From Thiodiazotropha sp050291245 (GTDB lineage Bacteria > Pseudomonadota > Gammaproteobacteria > Chromatiales > Chromatiaceae), in contig JBNKJP010000061.1 of assembly GCA_050291245.1 (NCBI GenBank), forward strand, positions 15,172-79,171: DNA of 64,000 nucleotides, given 5' to 3'. Position 1 is the stretch's first letter; each line of letters opens with the position of its first letter. The notes under the pieces were generated by a model. That model was not told where the DNA came from. It did not search any database and saw only the letters and a list, made by a program, of their open reading frames with translations. A program made the translations under genes and the position numbers. Below are positions 54,382 to 62,155 of this stretch, piece after piece.

Positions 54382-55333
54382 TTTCCTGTCCGAATCGTGC
54401 CAGTGCGCTGAGGCAGCGCTGCATATGCAACGGACCCGTGCCGCTGGCTAGTCGTACTCCGGGTAGAATCAGACTGTAAGACTGCCCCAGCTCCTCCTGT
54501 TGCAGGACATATCGGCACAGCAGACTCAGGCGACGTTCCGGTTCCTGCTCGAGTATCAGGTCCCAGTCCAGGCGGACTTCGAGATGTCGATCGCCCCCGA
54601 ACTGCTTGCACAGCAGGCCCTGCTGACGGGCATAGGCCTTCCAGTCGATATGCCGGGTGGAGTCCCCACTGCGGAAGGGTCGCAGGCCGATAAAATCGTC
54701 CGTGCCCACACCCCGGTCGCCCTGATCGCTGCGCTGGTAGGTCGTGGCCATCGGCGGCTGTCCCCGTTCCGCGGGTTTCGGGTAAACCAGGCACACCAGG
54801 GGTAGATCCGCATAGGTCCAGGCACGAAACAGACCCAGCGGGTAGGTACTCTGTAACGTGATGCGTGGTAAGGAAAACAGACCGCGTTTACGGGTTACCA
54901 GGGGCAGATGGAACAGAATCTGTTCAGAGCCCGGGATATCGAGTCGGTCACCTGCAACCTTGTGCTGACGTATCTGTATGGCATAGCGGTGAAGTTGTGA
55001 GGGATTTTCCACCAACACGAAGAACTCCGCGGTTTCACCGGCAAACACCGAGGCTACCCGGTAGGCCTGCAGTCTCAGACCCAGGAGATTACGCCAAGTA
55101 TGCAGAATACTGATCAGCCAGAGTCCGGCGAGAAAGAAGGTTGTGAGATGACCCAGATTGCTGCCGTAGTTAATCGATCCGACCAGCATCAGCAGGATCA
55201 CCACAGCCAGCAGCAACCCCTGACGGGTCGGCAGGATATAGATACTGCGGGGTTTGATCTTAACCCCACCCTGGGCATCCGGTCGGGCGTGACGCAGGTA
55301 GGGTTTCAGTCTTTGGCTCAGAGACAGGGACAT
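54368..55333 (-). CDS. DUF58 domain protein
   Basis: This 321-residue protein has two membrane helices near the N-terminus (about 35-75) and a DUF58 (vWA-like) region with the signature GLRPFRSGDSTRHIDWKAYARQQ-like block (residues about 215-240). DUF58 proteins pair with MoxR AAA ATPases as chaperone partners or metal-ion insertion adaptors. It starts 2 bp after the moxR stop and overlaps the transglutaminase gene. Confidence 0.9.
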   Translation of the reverse strand: MSLSLSQRLKPYLRHARPDAQGGVKIKPRSIYILPTRQGLLLAVVILLMLVGSINYGSNLGHLTTFFLAGLWLISILHTWRNLLGLRLQAYRVASVFAGETAEFFVLVENPSQLHRYAIQIRQHKVAGDRLDIPGSEQILFHLPLVTRKRGLFSLPRITLQSTYPLGLFRAWTYADLPLVCLVYPKPAERGQPPMATTYQRSDQGDRGVGTDDFIGLRPFRSGDSTRHIDWKAYARQQGLLCKQFGGDRHLEVRLDWDLILEQEPERRLSLLCRYVLQQEELGQSYSLILPGVRLASGTGPLHMQRCLSALARFGQENETA

Positions 55334-55335
55334 GT

Positions 55336-56253
55336 TCAGGGAATGGGTACGGATGCGATGAGATCCTTGACCAGACCGTCGCTGGGGATGCCCAGGGATT
55401 CACCACTGCTTAGCAGGCGGTGGCCCACCGTGGCGGGCAATATGGCCTGCAGATCCTCGGGCAGCACCAGCTCGCGCCCGGCGATGAAGGCCCAGGCCCG
55501 GGCCGCCTGCAGAATGGCCAGACCGGCTCGCGGTGAAAGCCCCAGGCGATAGTCCGGTATCTGACGGGTGTGGGCCAGGATATCCTGGCAATAGGCGATC
55601 AGTGCATCGGCCACATGTACCCGGTTGACCTGCTGCTGAAATTCCGCGAGTCGGGTCGGTGTCAACACCACCGGATGTTCCCCCAGTTGAGACCGGCGAT
55701 CTCCACCAGTCAAAAGTTCCCGTTCCGCGGCCCGATCCGGGTAGCCGATCTGCAACCGCATCAGAAAACGATCCAGTTGGGATTCCGGCAAGGCGAAGGT
55801 GCCGACCTGATGGCTGGGGTTCTGGGTGGCGATGACGAAAAACGGTTGCGGCAGACCGTGGGTTTCACCATCCAGGGTGACCTGGCGCTCCTCCATGGCC
55901 TCGAGCAGGGCGCTCTGAGCCTTGGGCGTGGCCCGGTTGATCTCATCGGCCAGCACCAGTTGGGCGAAAATGGGACCCTGATGGAAGCGAAAAAGCTGTT
56001 CGTGGCTGTCGTAGATCGACACACCGATGATGTCCGAGGGTAGCAGATCACTGGTGAATTGAATGCGCTGGTAGTGCAGGCCCAGCAGATGGGCCAGGGT
56101 ATGCGCCAGGGTGGTCTTGCCTACTCCGGGCACGTCTTCAATCAACAGATGGCCCCGTGCCAGAAGACAGGTCAGTGAGAGCCGGATCACATCCTGTTTG
56201 CCGACCAGGATATTCCCTGCTGCTTCGATTACCTTGGCCAGTTCGGAATTCAT
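55336..56253 (-). CDS. MoxR family AAA ATPase
   Basis: The 305-residue MoxR-type ATPase shows Walker A GVGKTTLAH (about 43-51), Walker B LADEINRATPK and sensor-1 ATQNP, plus the C-terminal lid (SPRAGLAILQAARAWAFIAGR-like). MoxR proteins act with vWA partners as chaperones assembling metal enzymes or cell-surface complexes. It leads the three-gene operon. The 5' gap toward mnmG is over 500 bp. Confidence 0.93.
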   Translation of the reverse strand: MNSELAKVIEAAGNILVGKQDVIRLSLTCLLARGHLLIEDVPGVGKTTLAHTLAHLLGLHYQRIQFTSDLLPSDIIGVSIYDSHEQLFRFHQGPIFAQLVLADEINRATPKAQSALLEAMEERQVTLDGETHGLPQPFFVIATQNPSHQVGTFALPESQLDRFLMRLQIGYPDRAAERELLTGGDRRSQLGEHPVVLTPTRLAEFQQQVNRVHVADALIAYCQDILAHTRQIPDYRLGLSPRAGLAILQAARAWAFIAGRELVLPEDLQAILPATVGHRLLSSGESLGIPSDGLVKDLIASVPIP

Positions 56254-56575
56254 AGGTTCACTTCACTCAATGTTTTGCCGGAATGGTACAAAATCCGTGA
56301 CGGGGTACACTTAGGAATCTTAGCGAAAACTCCCGTGCTTGGCGGAACCGTTCATCGGGATAACCGTGCCGACAAGCCGTGATGCCATGTTCGGATATAC
56401 GATGTGTACTGCCTATATCATGTTTCCGGGATGCCAGCACAGAAAGTATGAGAATTGTTGTGTATCCGCTGGCATCGCTGTTTAAAATACCAGGTTTAGC
56501 GCGGGTAGCCTTGTTGACTACCTACCCGTAATTTCGACTAAGCGTAATGGTTTTTACCTTAAGCAGAAAATCGCG

Positions 56576-56603
56576 GTCATCCCGGCGTATGTCGGGATCC
56601 AGA
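56576..56603 (+). repeat. Dispersed repeat, GTCATTCCGG family, copy
   Basis: GTCATCCCGGCGTATGTCGG followed by GATCC, an imperfect palindrome. A second copy in the opposite orientation starts 70 bp downstream, so the pair could form a larger foldback. Confidence 0.7.
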
Positions 56604-56672
56604 ATGCTGAATGGTGTGATATTCCTGGATGTCATCCTTAGGTTCGTAAACGGTGTATCCCTGCACCGCTTC

Positions 56673-56694
56673 TCCGGCATACACCGGAATGACG
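56673..56694 (-). repeat. Dispersed repeat, GTCATTCCGG family, inverted copy
   Basis: TCCGGCATACACCGGAATGA plus CG on the plus strand is the family core on the minus strand. Confidence 0.65.
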
Positions 56695-56776
56695 AAAACC
56701 TGGAGCGTCGCCTTAAGTTTAAGAGCCATCCCGCTAGGCGGACAGAGCAGTCTTTACACAGGATTGATTCCCGACG

Positions 56777-58654
56777 ATGTTTTATACCGACAAATTCGAT
56801 GTGATTGTGGTGGGCGGAGGCCACGCCGGTACCGAGGCGGCCCTGGCGTCGGCCCGCATGGGTGCGCGCACCCTGCTGCTGAGTCACAACATCGAAACTT
56901 TGGGTCAAATGAGCTGCAATCCGGCCATTGGCGGCATCGGTAAGGGACATCTGGTGAAAGAGGTCGACGCCCTGGGGGGTGCCATGGCTCAGGCCGCTGA
57001 TCGGGGCGGCATCCAGTTTCGTATCCTCAATGCCCGTAAAGGGGCGGCGGTGCGCGCCACCCGCGCCCAGGCGGACCGTATCCGCTACAAGGCCGCGATT
57101 CGTCACACCCTGGAGAATCAGGCCAATCTGCAACTGTTTCAGCAGGCGGTGGATGATTTGATCGTAGAGCAGGACCGGGTGGTCGGAGTGGTGACCCAGA
57201 TGGGTCTGAAGTTCCACGCCGCCGCGGTGGTGTTGACCGTGGGGACCTTTCTCGGTGGGCGGATTCACATCGGTCTGGCCAACTACGAGGGGGGACGCGC
57301 CGGTGATCCGCCCTCCAACGCCTTGTCGAAACGGTTGCGTGACCTGCCCTTCCGGGTGGAGCGGTTGAAGACCGGAACCCCGCCACGGATCGATGGACGC
57401 AGCATCGACTACAGCCAGTTGGAGGCGCAACCCGGAGACACCCCAACACCGATCTTCTCCTTCCTCGGTTCGGTGGAGGAGCATCCCCGCCAGATCTGCT
57501 GCCACATTACCCACACCAACGAACAGACCCATGAGATCATTCGCGGCGGGTTGTCCCGCTCGCCCATGTACACCGGAGTCATCGAAGGTGTGGGTCCCCG
57601 TTACTGCCCCTCCATCGAGGACAAGATCGTGCGCTTCGCGGACAAATCGTCCCACCAGATCTTTATCGAACCCGAGGGGCTGGATACCCATGAGGTCTAC
57701 CCCAACGGGATCTCCACCAGCCTGCCGTTCGACATCCAGTACCGGCTGGTGCGATCCATGAAAGGTTTCGCCGAGGCGCAGATCCTGCGGCCGGGCTATG
57801 CCATCGAATACGATTTCTTCGATCCCCGGGATCTCAAGTCCTCCCTGGAGACGAAGCATATTGGGGGACTCTTCTTTGCCGGTCAGATCAACGGCACCAC
57901 CGGCTACGAGGAAGCGGCCGCCCAGGGACTGCTGGCCGGTCTCAACGCGGTGCGTCATGCTCGGGAAGAGGAGCCCTGGAGCCCGCGTCGGGACGAGGCC
58001 TACCTGGGAGTACTGGTGGACGACCTGATCACCCAGGGTACCCAGGAACCCTATCGCATGTTCACCAGCCGGGCGGAGTACCGGCTGTTGCTGCGCGAAG
58101 ACAATGCGGATCTGCGACTCACTGAAACCGGACGTCGTCTGGGACTGGTCGATGATCAGCGCTGGGCTCGCTTCTGCCGCAAGCGTGAAGCCATCGAACG
58201 GGAACAGCAACGCCTGGACGGAATTTGGTTGCGGCCTTCCGATCTGGCCGATGAGCGGGCGGAGTCCCTGCTGGGCGGGGCGCTTTCGAAAGAGGCAAAC
58301 GCTTCGAATCTGCTCGCCCGACCCAACGTCGGCTACCGGCAGCTGATGACCCTGCCCCGCTTGGGCCCCGGAGTCGAGGATCCCCAGGTGATCGAACAGT
58401 TGGAGGTACAAGCCAAATACGCGGGCTACATCGAACGGCAACGGGATGAAATCGACCGGCAACGGGCCAACGAGGCCGTAACGCTTCCGGACAACCTGGA
58501 CTATGCCGAGGTACGGGGACTCTCTTCGGAGGTGCGGGAAAAATTTCAGCGCCACCGACCCCAAACTCTGGGTCAGGCGGGGCGGATTCCCGGAGTCACC
58601 CCGGCAGCGATCTCGCTACTGCTGATCCATTTGAAAAAGCGGTCCGCCCGATGA
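56777..58654 (+). CDS. mnmG: tRNA uridine-5-carboxymethylaminomethyl synthesis enzyme MnmG (GidA)
   Basis: This FAD enzyme is the partner of MnmE. The 625-residue protein has the N-terminal dinucleotide-binding motif VVGGGHAGTEAALA, the signatures SCNPAIGGIGKGHLVKE and GTFLGGRIHIG, and the tRNA-interacting C-terminal domain (EVRGLSSEVREKFQRHRPQT). It overlaps rsmG by 4 bp. Confidence 0.97.
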   Translation: MFYTDKFDVIVVGGGHAGTEAALASARMGARTLLLSHNIETLGQMSCNPAIGGIGKGHLVKEVDALGGAMAQAADRGGIQFRILNARKGAAVRATRAQADRIRYKAAIRHTLENQANLQLFQQAVDDLIVEQDRVVGVVTQMGLKFHAAAVVLTVGTFLGGRIHIGLANYEGGRAGDPPSNALSKRLRDLPFRVERLKTGTPPRIDGRSIDYSQLEAQPGDTPTPIFSFLGSVEEHPRQICCHITHTNEQTHEIIRGGLSRSPMYTGVIEGVGPRYCPSIEDKIVRFADKSSHQIFIEPEGLDTHEVYPNGISTSLPFDIQYRLVRSMKGFAEAQILRPGYAIEYDFFDPRDLKSSLETKHIGGLFFAGQINGTTGYEEAAAQGLLAGLNAVRHAREEEPWSPRRDEAYLGVLVDDLITQGTQEPYRMFTSRAEYRLLLREDNADLRLTETGRRLGLVDDQRWARFCRKREAIEREQQRLDGIWLRPSDLADERAESLLGGALSKEANASNLLARPNVGYRQLMTLPRLGPGVEDPQVIEQLEVQAKYAGYIERQRDEIDRQRANEAVTLPDNLDYAEVRGLSSEVREKFQRHRPQTLGQAGRIPGVTPAAISLLLIHLKKRSAR

Positions 58655-59310
58655 GCAAGGGGGCGTTCGATGTAAAGACCTGCCGTGATCGCTTGCGGGC
58701 CGGGATCGAACAGCTTGCGGTTGATATCAGCGAAGCCCAGTTTGATCATTTAATCGCCTATCTCGCCCTGCTGCACAAATGGAACAAGGCCTACAACCTG
58801 ACCGCGGTGCGGGATCCCCTGGACATGGTCTCCCGCCACTTGCTGGACAGTCTTGCCGTGGCGCCCCACTTCGAAACCCGATCCTGTCTCGACATGGGTA
58901 CCGGCGCCGGTCTGCCCGGCATCCCGTTGGCGATTCTCCGTCCGCAAACCCGCTTCGTATTGCTCGACAGCAATAGCAAAAAAGTCCGTTTTCTGCGCCA
59001 GGTGACCTTGGAACTGAGATTGGCCAACGTGACACCGGTACACAGTCGGCTGGAGTCCCTGGCACCGGATGACCCCTTCCCTACCCTGATCTCCCGGGCC
59101 TTCACCGATCTGCCCAACATGCTCGCGCTCGCCCAAGATTTAATGTATCCCGGGTGTGAACTGCTGGCGATGAAGGGACGGGTACCCGATTCGGAGATCG
59201 CCGCCCTGCCCTCGGGCTACGACTGGGAGATCCTGCCCCTGCGGGTACCTTTCTGCGAAGCCGAACGCTGTCTGGTGCGGATTACCCGTTTGAAGCCGAA
59301 TGGCACTTAG
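58651..59310 (+). CDS. rsmG: 16S rRNA (guanine527-N7)-methyltransferase RsmG (GidB)
   Basis: The 219-residue SAM-dependent enzyme methylates G527 of 16S rRNA. Its Rossmann motif DMGTGAGLPGIPLAI (about 90-104) follows the family stretch WNKAYNLTAVRDP and HLLDSLAV. It starts with ATG overlapping the mnmG stop. A large foldback repeat separates it from parA. Confidence 0.96.
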   Translation: MSKGAFDVKTCRDRLRAGIEQLAVDISEAQFDHLIAYLALLHKWNKAYNLTAVRDPLDMVSRHLLDSLAVAPHFETRSCLDMGTGAGLPGIPLAILRPQTRFVLLDSNSKKVRFLRQVTLELRLANVTPVHSRLESLAPDDPFPTLISRAFTDLPNMLALAQDLMYPGCELLAMKGRVPDSEIAALPSGYDWEILPLRVPFCEAERCLVRITRLKPNGT

Positions 59311-59324
59311 TTAAGATAATTGAA

Positions 59325-59421
59325 CCGCAAATAGACGCCAATCACTGCAAATTTGCGCAAATAAACTCAGTGTGGCCATCAAATTGTGCGCTCATTCGCG
59401 GTGATTGGCGTCTATTTGCGG
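59325..59421. repeat. Long inverted repeat between rsmG and parA
   Basis: Perfect 21-bp arms (CCGCAAATAGACGCCAATCA plus C at 59325-59345 and the complement at 59401-59421) with a 55-nt centre that is itself partly self-complementary. The arms contain the GCAAATA/GCGTCTATT pattern of dispersed non-coding elements. Its hairpin could separate rsmG from parA transcription. Confidence 0.8.
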
Positions 59422-59536
59422 CGAATTTTCTTTTGCACGGGTATCCTTGCCCCTGTTTCGGGAGAAAGGTTAACACCTTACCGGCGAGTACCGTTATGAT
59501 AGGCGATTCCTGTCACGAGTGAAGCTACGGGATATC

Positions 59537-60328
59537 ATGGGTTATATCATCTGCATCGCCAACCAGAAAGGCGGGGTCGGCAAGACCACCACCACCGTCA
59601 ATCTGGCGGCATCCCTGGCCGCCATGAAAAAGCGGGTACTCCTGGTGGATCTGGATCCCCAGGGCAATGCCAGCATGGGATGCGGCATCGACAAGTACAA
59701 TCTGGAGAACACCTGCTGCGAGGTATTGCTCGGTGACGCGAACCTGCGTGATGCCCTGCAACGGTCCCCGGACGGAGGCTTCGACGTATTGCCCTCCAAC
59801 TCCGACCTCACCGCCGCCGAGGTGGGACTGATGAACAGCTCGATGCGGGAAAAGCGCCTCGATCTGGCCCTCTCTCCGGCCCGTCCGGAATACGATTTCA
59901 TCCTGGTCGACTGCCCGCCTTCACTGAACATGCTGACACTCAACGCCTTGGTGGCGGCCCACGGCGTGTTGATTCCGATCCAGACGGAGTACTATGCCCT
60001 GGAGGGGTTGACGGCGCTGATGAATACCATTGAACAGATCCGCGCCCATCTCAACCCGGATCTGCGCATCGAAGGTTTCCTGCGCACCATGCACGATCCC
60101 CGCAATAATCTGGCCATCGACGTCTCCGGCCAGTTGCTGGCCCACTTCAAGGATGCGGTCTACAACACCATCATCCCGCGCAATGTCCGGGTCGCCGAGG
60201 CCCCGAGCCATGGCAAACCGGTGTTGATCTATGATAAGACCTCACGCGGCGCGACCTCCTACCTGGCCCTGGCCAGCGAACTGCTACGCCGGCACCGGCT
60301 GCGCGAGGAACAAGACAAACAGGCTTAA
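59537..60328 (+). CDS. parA: Chromosome partitioning ATPase ParA (Soj)
   Basis: The 263-residue deviant Walker-A ATPase starts at the ATG at 59537, opening GYIICIANQKGGVGKTTTTV as in chromosomal ParA; a GTG at 59519 would add six residues. Walker B-like ILVDCPPSL and the C-terminal part are conserved. With ParB it segregates origins through the parS sites. Confidence 0.96.
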   Translation: MGYIICIANQKGGVGKTTTTVNLAASLAAMKKRVLLVDLDPQGNASMGCGIDKYNLENTCCEVLLGDANLRDALQRSPDGGFDVLPSNSDLTAAEVGLMNSSMREKRLDLALSPARPEYDFILVDCPPSLNMLTLNALVAAHGVLIPIQTEYYALEGLTALMNTIEQIRAHLNPDLRIEGFLRTMHDPRNNLAIDVSGQLLAHFKDAVYNTIIPRNVRVAEAPSHGKPVLIYDKTSRGATSYLALASELLRRHRLREEQDKQA

Positions 60329-60340
60329 CGGAAAACAACT

Positions 60341-61240
60341 ATGGCGGTTAAGAAAAGAGGACTGGGTCGGGGGCTGGATGCCCTGCTGGGGGGTATGAAC
60401 GCCGGCACCGATCAGAGCGAAACGGCAAGCGCTTCCACCACATCCCCCACCCAGGGCGATAATCTCAGACGTCTGGCGGTGGACCTGATTCAACGGGGAC
60501 GCTATCAACCCCGGCGCGAGTTCGATCCTGACAGCCTGCGGGAACTCGCCGACTCCATTGCCGCCCAGGGCGTTATCCAACCGGTGGTGGTGCGGCCGGT
60601 GGAAAACGACCGCTACGAACTGATCGCCGGAGAACGCCGCTGGCGCGCGGCGCAGCAGGCCGGTCTCGACGAGATCCCGGTGGTGATCAAGGAGGTCACC
60701 GAAGAGGCCGCCATGGCCATGGGTCTGATCGAGAACATCCAGCGCGAAGACCTCAATCCTCTCGAAGAGGCCCATGCCCTCAACCGGTTGTTGATCGAAT
60801 TCGGACTCACCCACCAGGAAGTGGCCAAGGCCGTGGGTAAATCCCGCACCACGGTGACCAACCTGCTGCGCCTGCTGGAGCTCAACGAGGATGTAAAGAG
60901 TCTGGTGGAGAGTGGGCGTCTCGAAATGGGCCATGCCCGCACCCTGCTCGGCCTCAAAGGCGAGTCCCAGAGCAAGGCCGCGAAGCAGGTCGTCGCTCAG
61001 GGACTCTCGGTTCGCGAAACCGAACGCCTGGTGCGCCGTCTGCAAAACGAGGCGGAAAATCCCCAGGCCCGGAAAACCGAACAGCCCACGGATCCGGACA
61101 TTCGTCGTCTGGTCAATGATCTTTCAGAAAAGCTCGGTGCCAAGGTCGACCTGCAGCAGAGCGCGAAAGGCAAAGGTAAGCTGGTGATCGGGTATAACAG
61201 CCTGGATGAGCTTGAGGGTATTCTCGATCACATCAAGTGA
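60341..61240 (+). CDS. parB: Chromosome partitioning protein ParB (Spo0J)
   Basis: The 299-residue CTP-dependent clamp loads at parS. It shows RGLGRGLDALLGG near the start, the CTPase motif GERRWRAAQQAG, the helix-turn-helix ENIQREDLNPLEEAHALNRL with THQEVAKAVGKSRTTVTNLL, and a C-terminal dimerisation part. It follows parA by 12 bp. Confidence 0.96.
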   Translation: MAVKKRGLGRGLDALLGGMNAGTDQSETASASTTSPTQGDNLRRLAVDLIQRGRYQPRREFDPDSLRELADSIAAQGVIQPVVVRPVENDRYELIAGERRWRAAQQAGLDEIPVVIKEVTEEAAMAMGLIENIQREDLNPLEEAHALNRLLIEFGLTHQEVAKAVGKSRTTVTNLLRLLELNEDVKSLVESGRLEMGHARTLLGLKGESQSKAAKQVVAQGLSVRETERLVRRLQNEAENPQARKTEQPTDPDIRRLVNDLSEKLGAKVDLQQSAKGKGKLVIGYNSLDELEGILDHIK

Positions 61241-61307
61241 TGAACTTGTCTAGGAGACAGAAAACATCCCCCCATTTTTATCGTGCATAAGTCGCAAAGT
61301 CAGGTAC

Positions 61308-61336
61308 GTCATTCCGGCGGATGCCGGAATCCAGGG
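61308..61336 (+). repeat. Dispersed repeat, GTCATTCCGG family, best copy
   Basis: GTCATTCCGGCGGATGCCGG followed by AATCCAGGG is a near-perfect palindrome, the most complete copy of this family here. It lies just after parB in a 290-bp non-coding gap. Confidence 0.75.
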
Positions 61337-61530
61337 AAAAGGTTTCCCGTAATCAAAAAGTACTGCTTTTAAGGTTTAAGATGCCATATCCCTAGCCTGG
61401 ATGGCGCGGTGTGGACTCCGGGAACATAATCGGTGTTTATCGACAAACCCATTTATTAGATGCCAGTTTCAAGCCTATGCCACGATCTTCCGGGTCACGC
61501 TTTGCTTCACCCGGGCTACAAAATAGATAG

Positions 61531-61839
61531 TGGCACTCACCATTTGGTGTGGTCGGGCTTATCAAGCCGTCGGGCGTATCCGACGAAATGATGGAACGAC
61601 TGCAACAGATACTCACCCCGTTTTGGGGCGGCACCACCGGGATCCGGCTTCATTACCGGACCGACCAAGCCTGTGCCGACATTCAGTTCGGTCAGGAGTG
61701 GCGGATAACACCGACTGATGAATTGATCCGTCGACTCGAACAGCTCTTTGGTCCTGGGTCGGTGCGGGTTGGCTATCGCAATGCGGCCCCACCGATGGAG
61801 ACAGGGGCGCGTGGTGCGGTTCAAGCTGCGAGTTCATGA
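61531..61839 (+). pseudogene. C-terminal remnant of DNA polymerase III alpha subunit (dnaE-like)
   Basis: After an in-frame stop at 61528 the frame encodes about 100 residues without a real start codon. The segment SDEMMERLQQILTPFWGGTT followed by GIRLHYRTDQACADIQFGQE and WRITPTDELIRRLEQLFGP matches the tail of DnaE (the C-terminal region that binds tau). Nothing of the polymerase or PHP domain is present, so it is a duplicated or displaced fragment, not the working gene. Confidence 0.65.
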
Positions 61840-62155
61840 TTCTGTTATATGATTTGTCTGGCGTAGGATAAACAATACGGTAGTCTGGACACACAATTCA
61901 GTTTACGCTAGATTGATCTCGAATCATTGCAAGGAAGAGACAAAGTTAGGATGACAACAACCTACCAACGAATGATCAGTCTTAAAGAAACAACATTCTA
62001 TCTATATCTCCCGCTGTGTTCCAAACGTGCATTGGCTGTATGGCAATGGTTTGCATAATAGTAAGAGTTTTTATCGAAATACATTATGCGACATGAAGTG
62101 TTCTGACTTCGCGTGCTTAAAAATGGCGTTTCACAACACAAAAAAAAGGACCCCG
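61840..62155. other. AT-rich non-coding stretch before the RHS gene
   Basis: About 315 bp with lower GC than the surrounding chromosome by eye. No gene or repeat was recognised; the only notable element is the ribosome binding site AAGGA at its end. Confidence 0.5.

Larger units (their letters stand above)
56254..56776. other. Non-coding stretch between moxR and mnmG
   Basis: About 520 bp without a credible gene, carrying one forward (56576-56603) and one inverted (56673-56694) copy of the GTCATTCCGG repeat. Promoters for both flanking operons must lie here. Confidence 0.7.

Noticed and set aside
56522..58564. 680-residue reading frame antisense to mnmG
   Set aside because: mnmG is unmistakable on the other strand; the antisense product is low in recognisable motifs and runs into repeat DNA.
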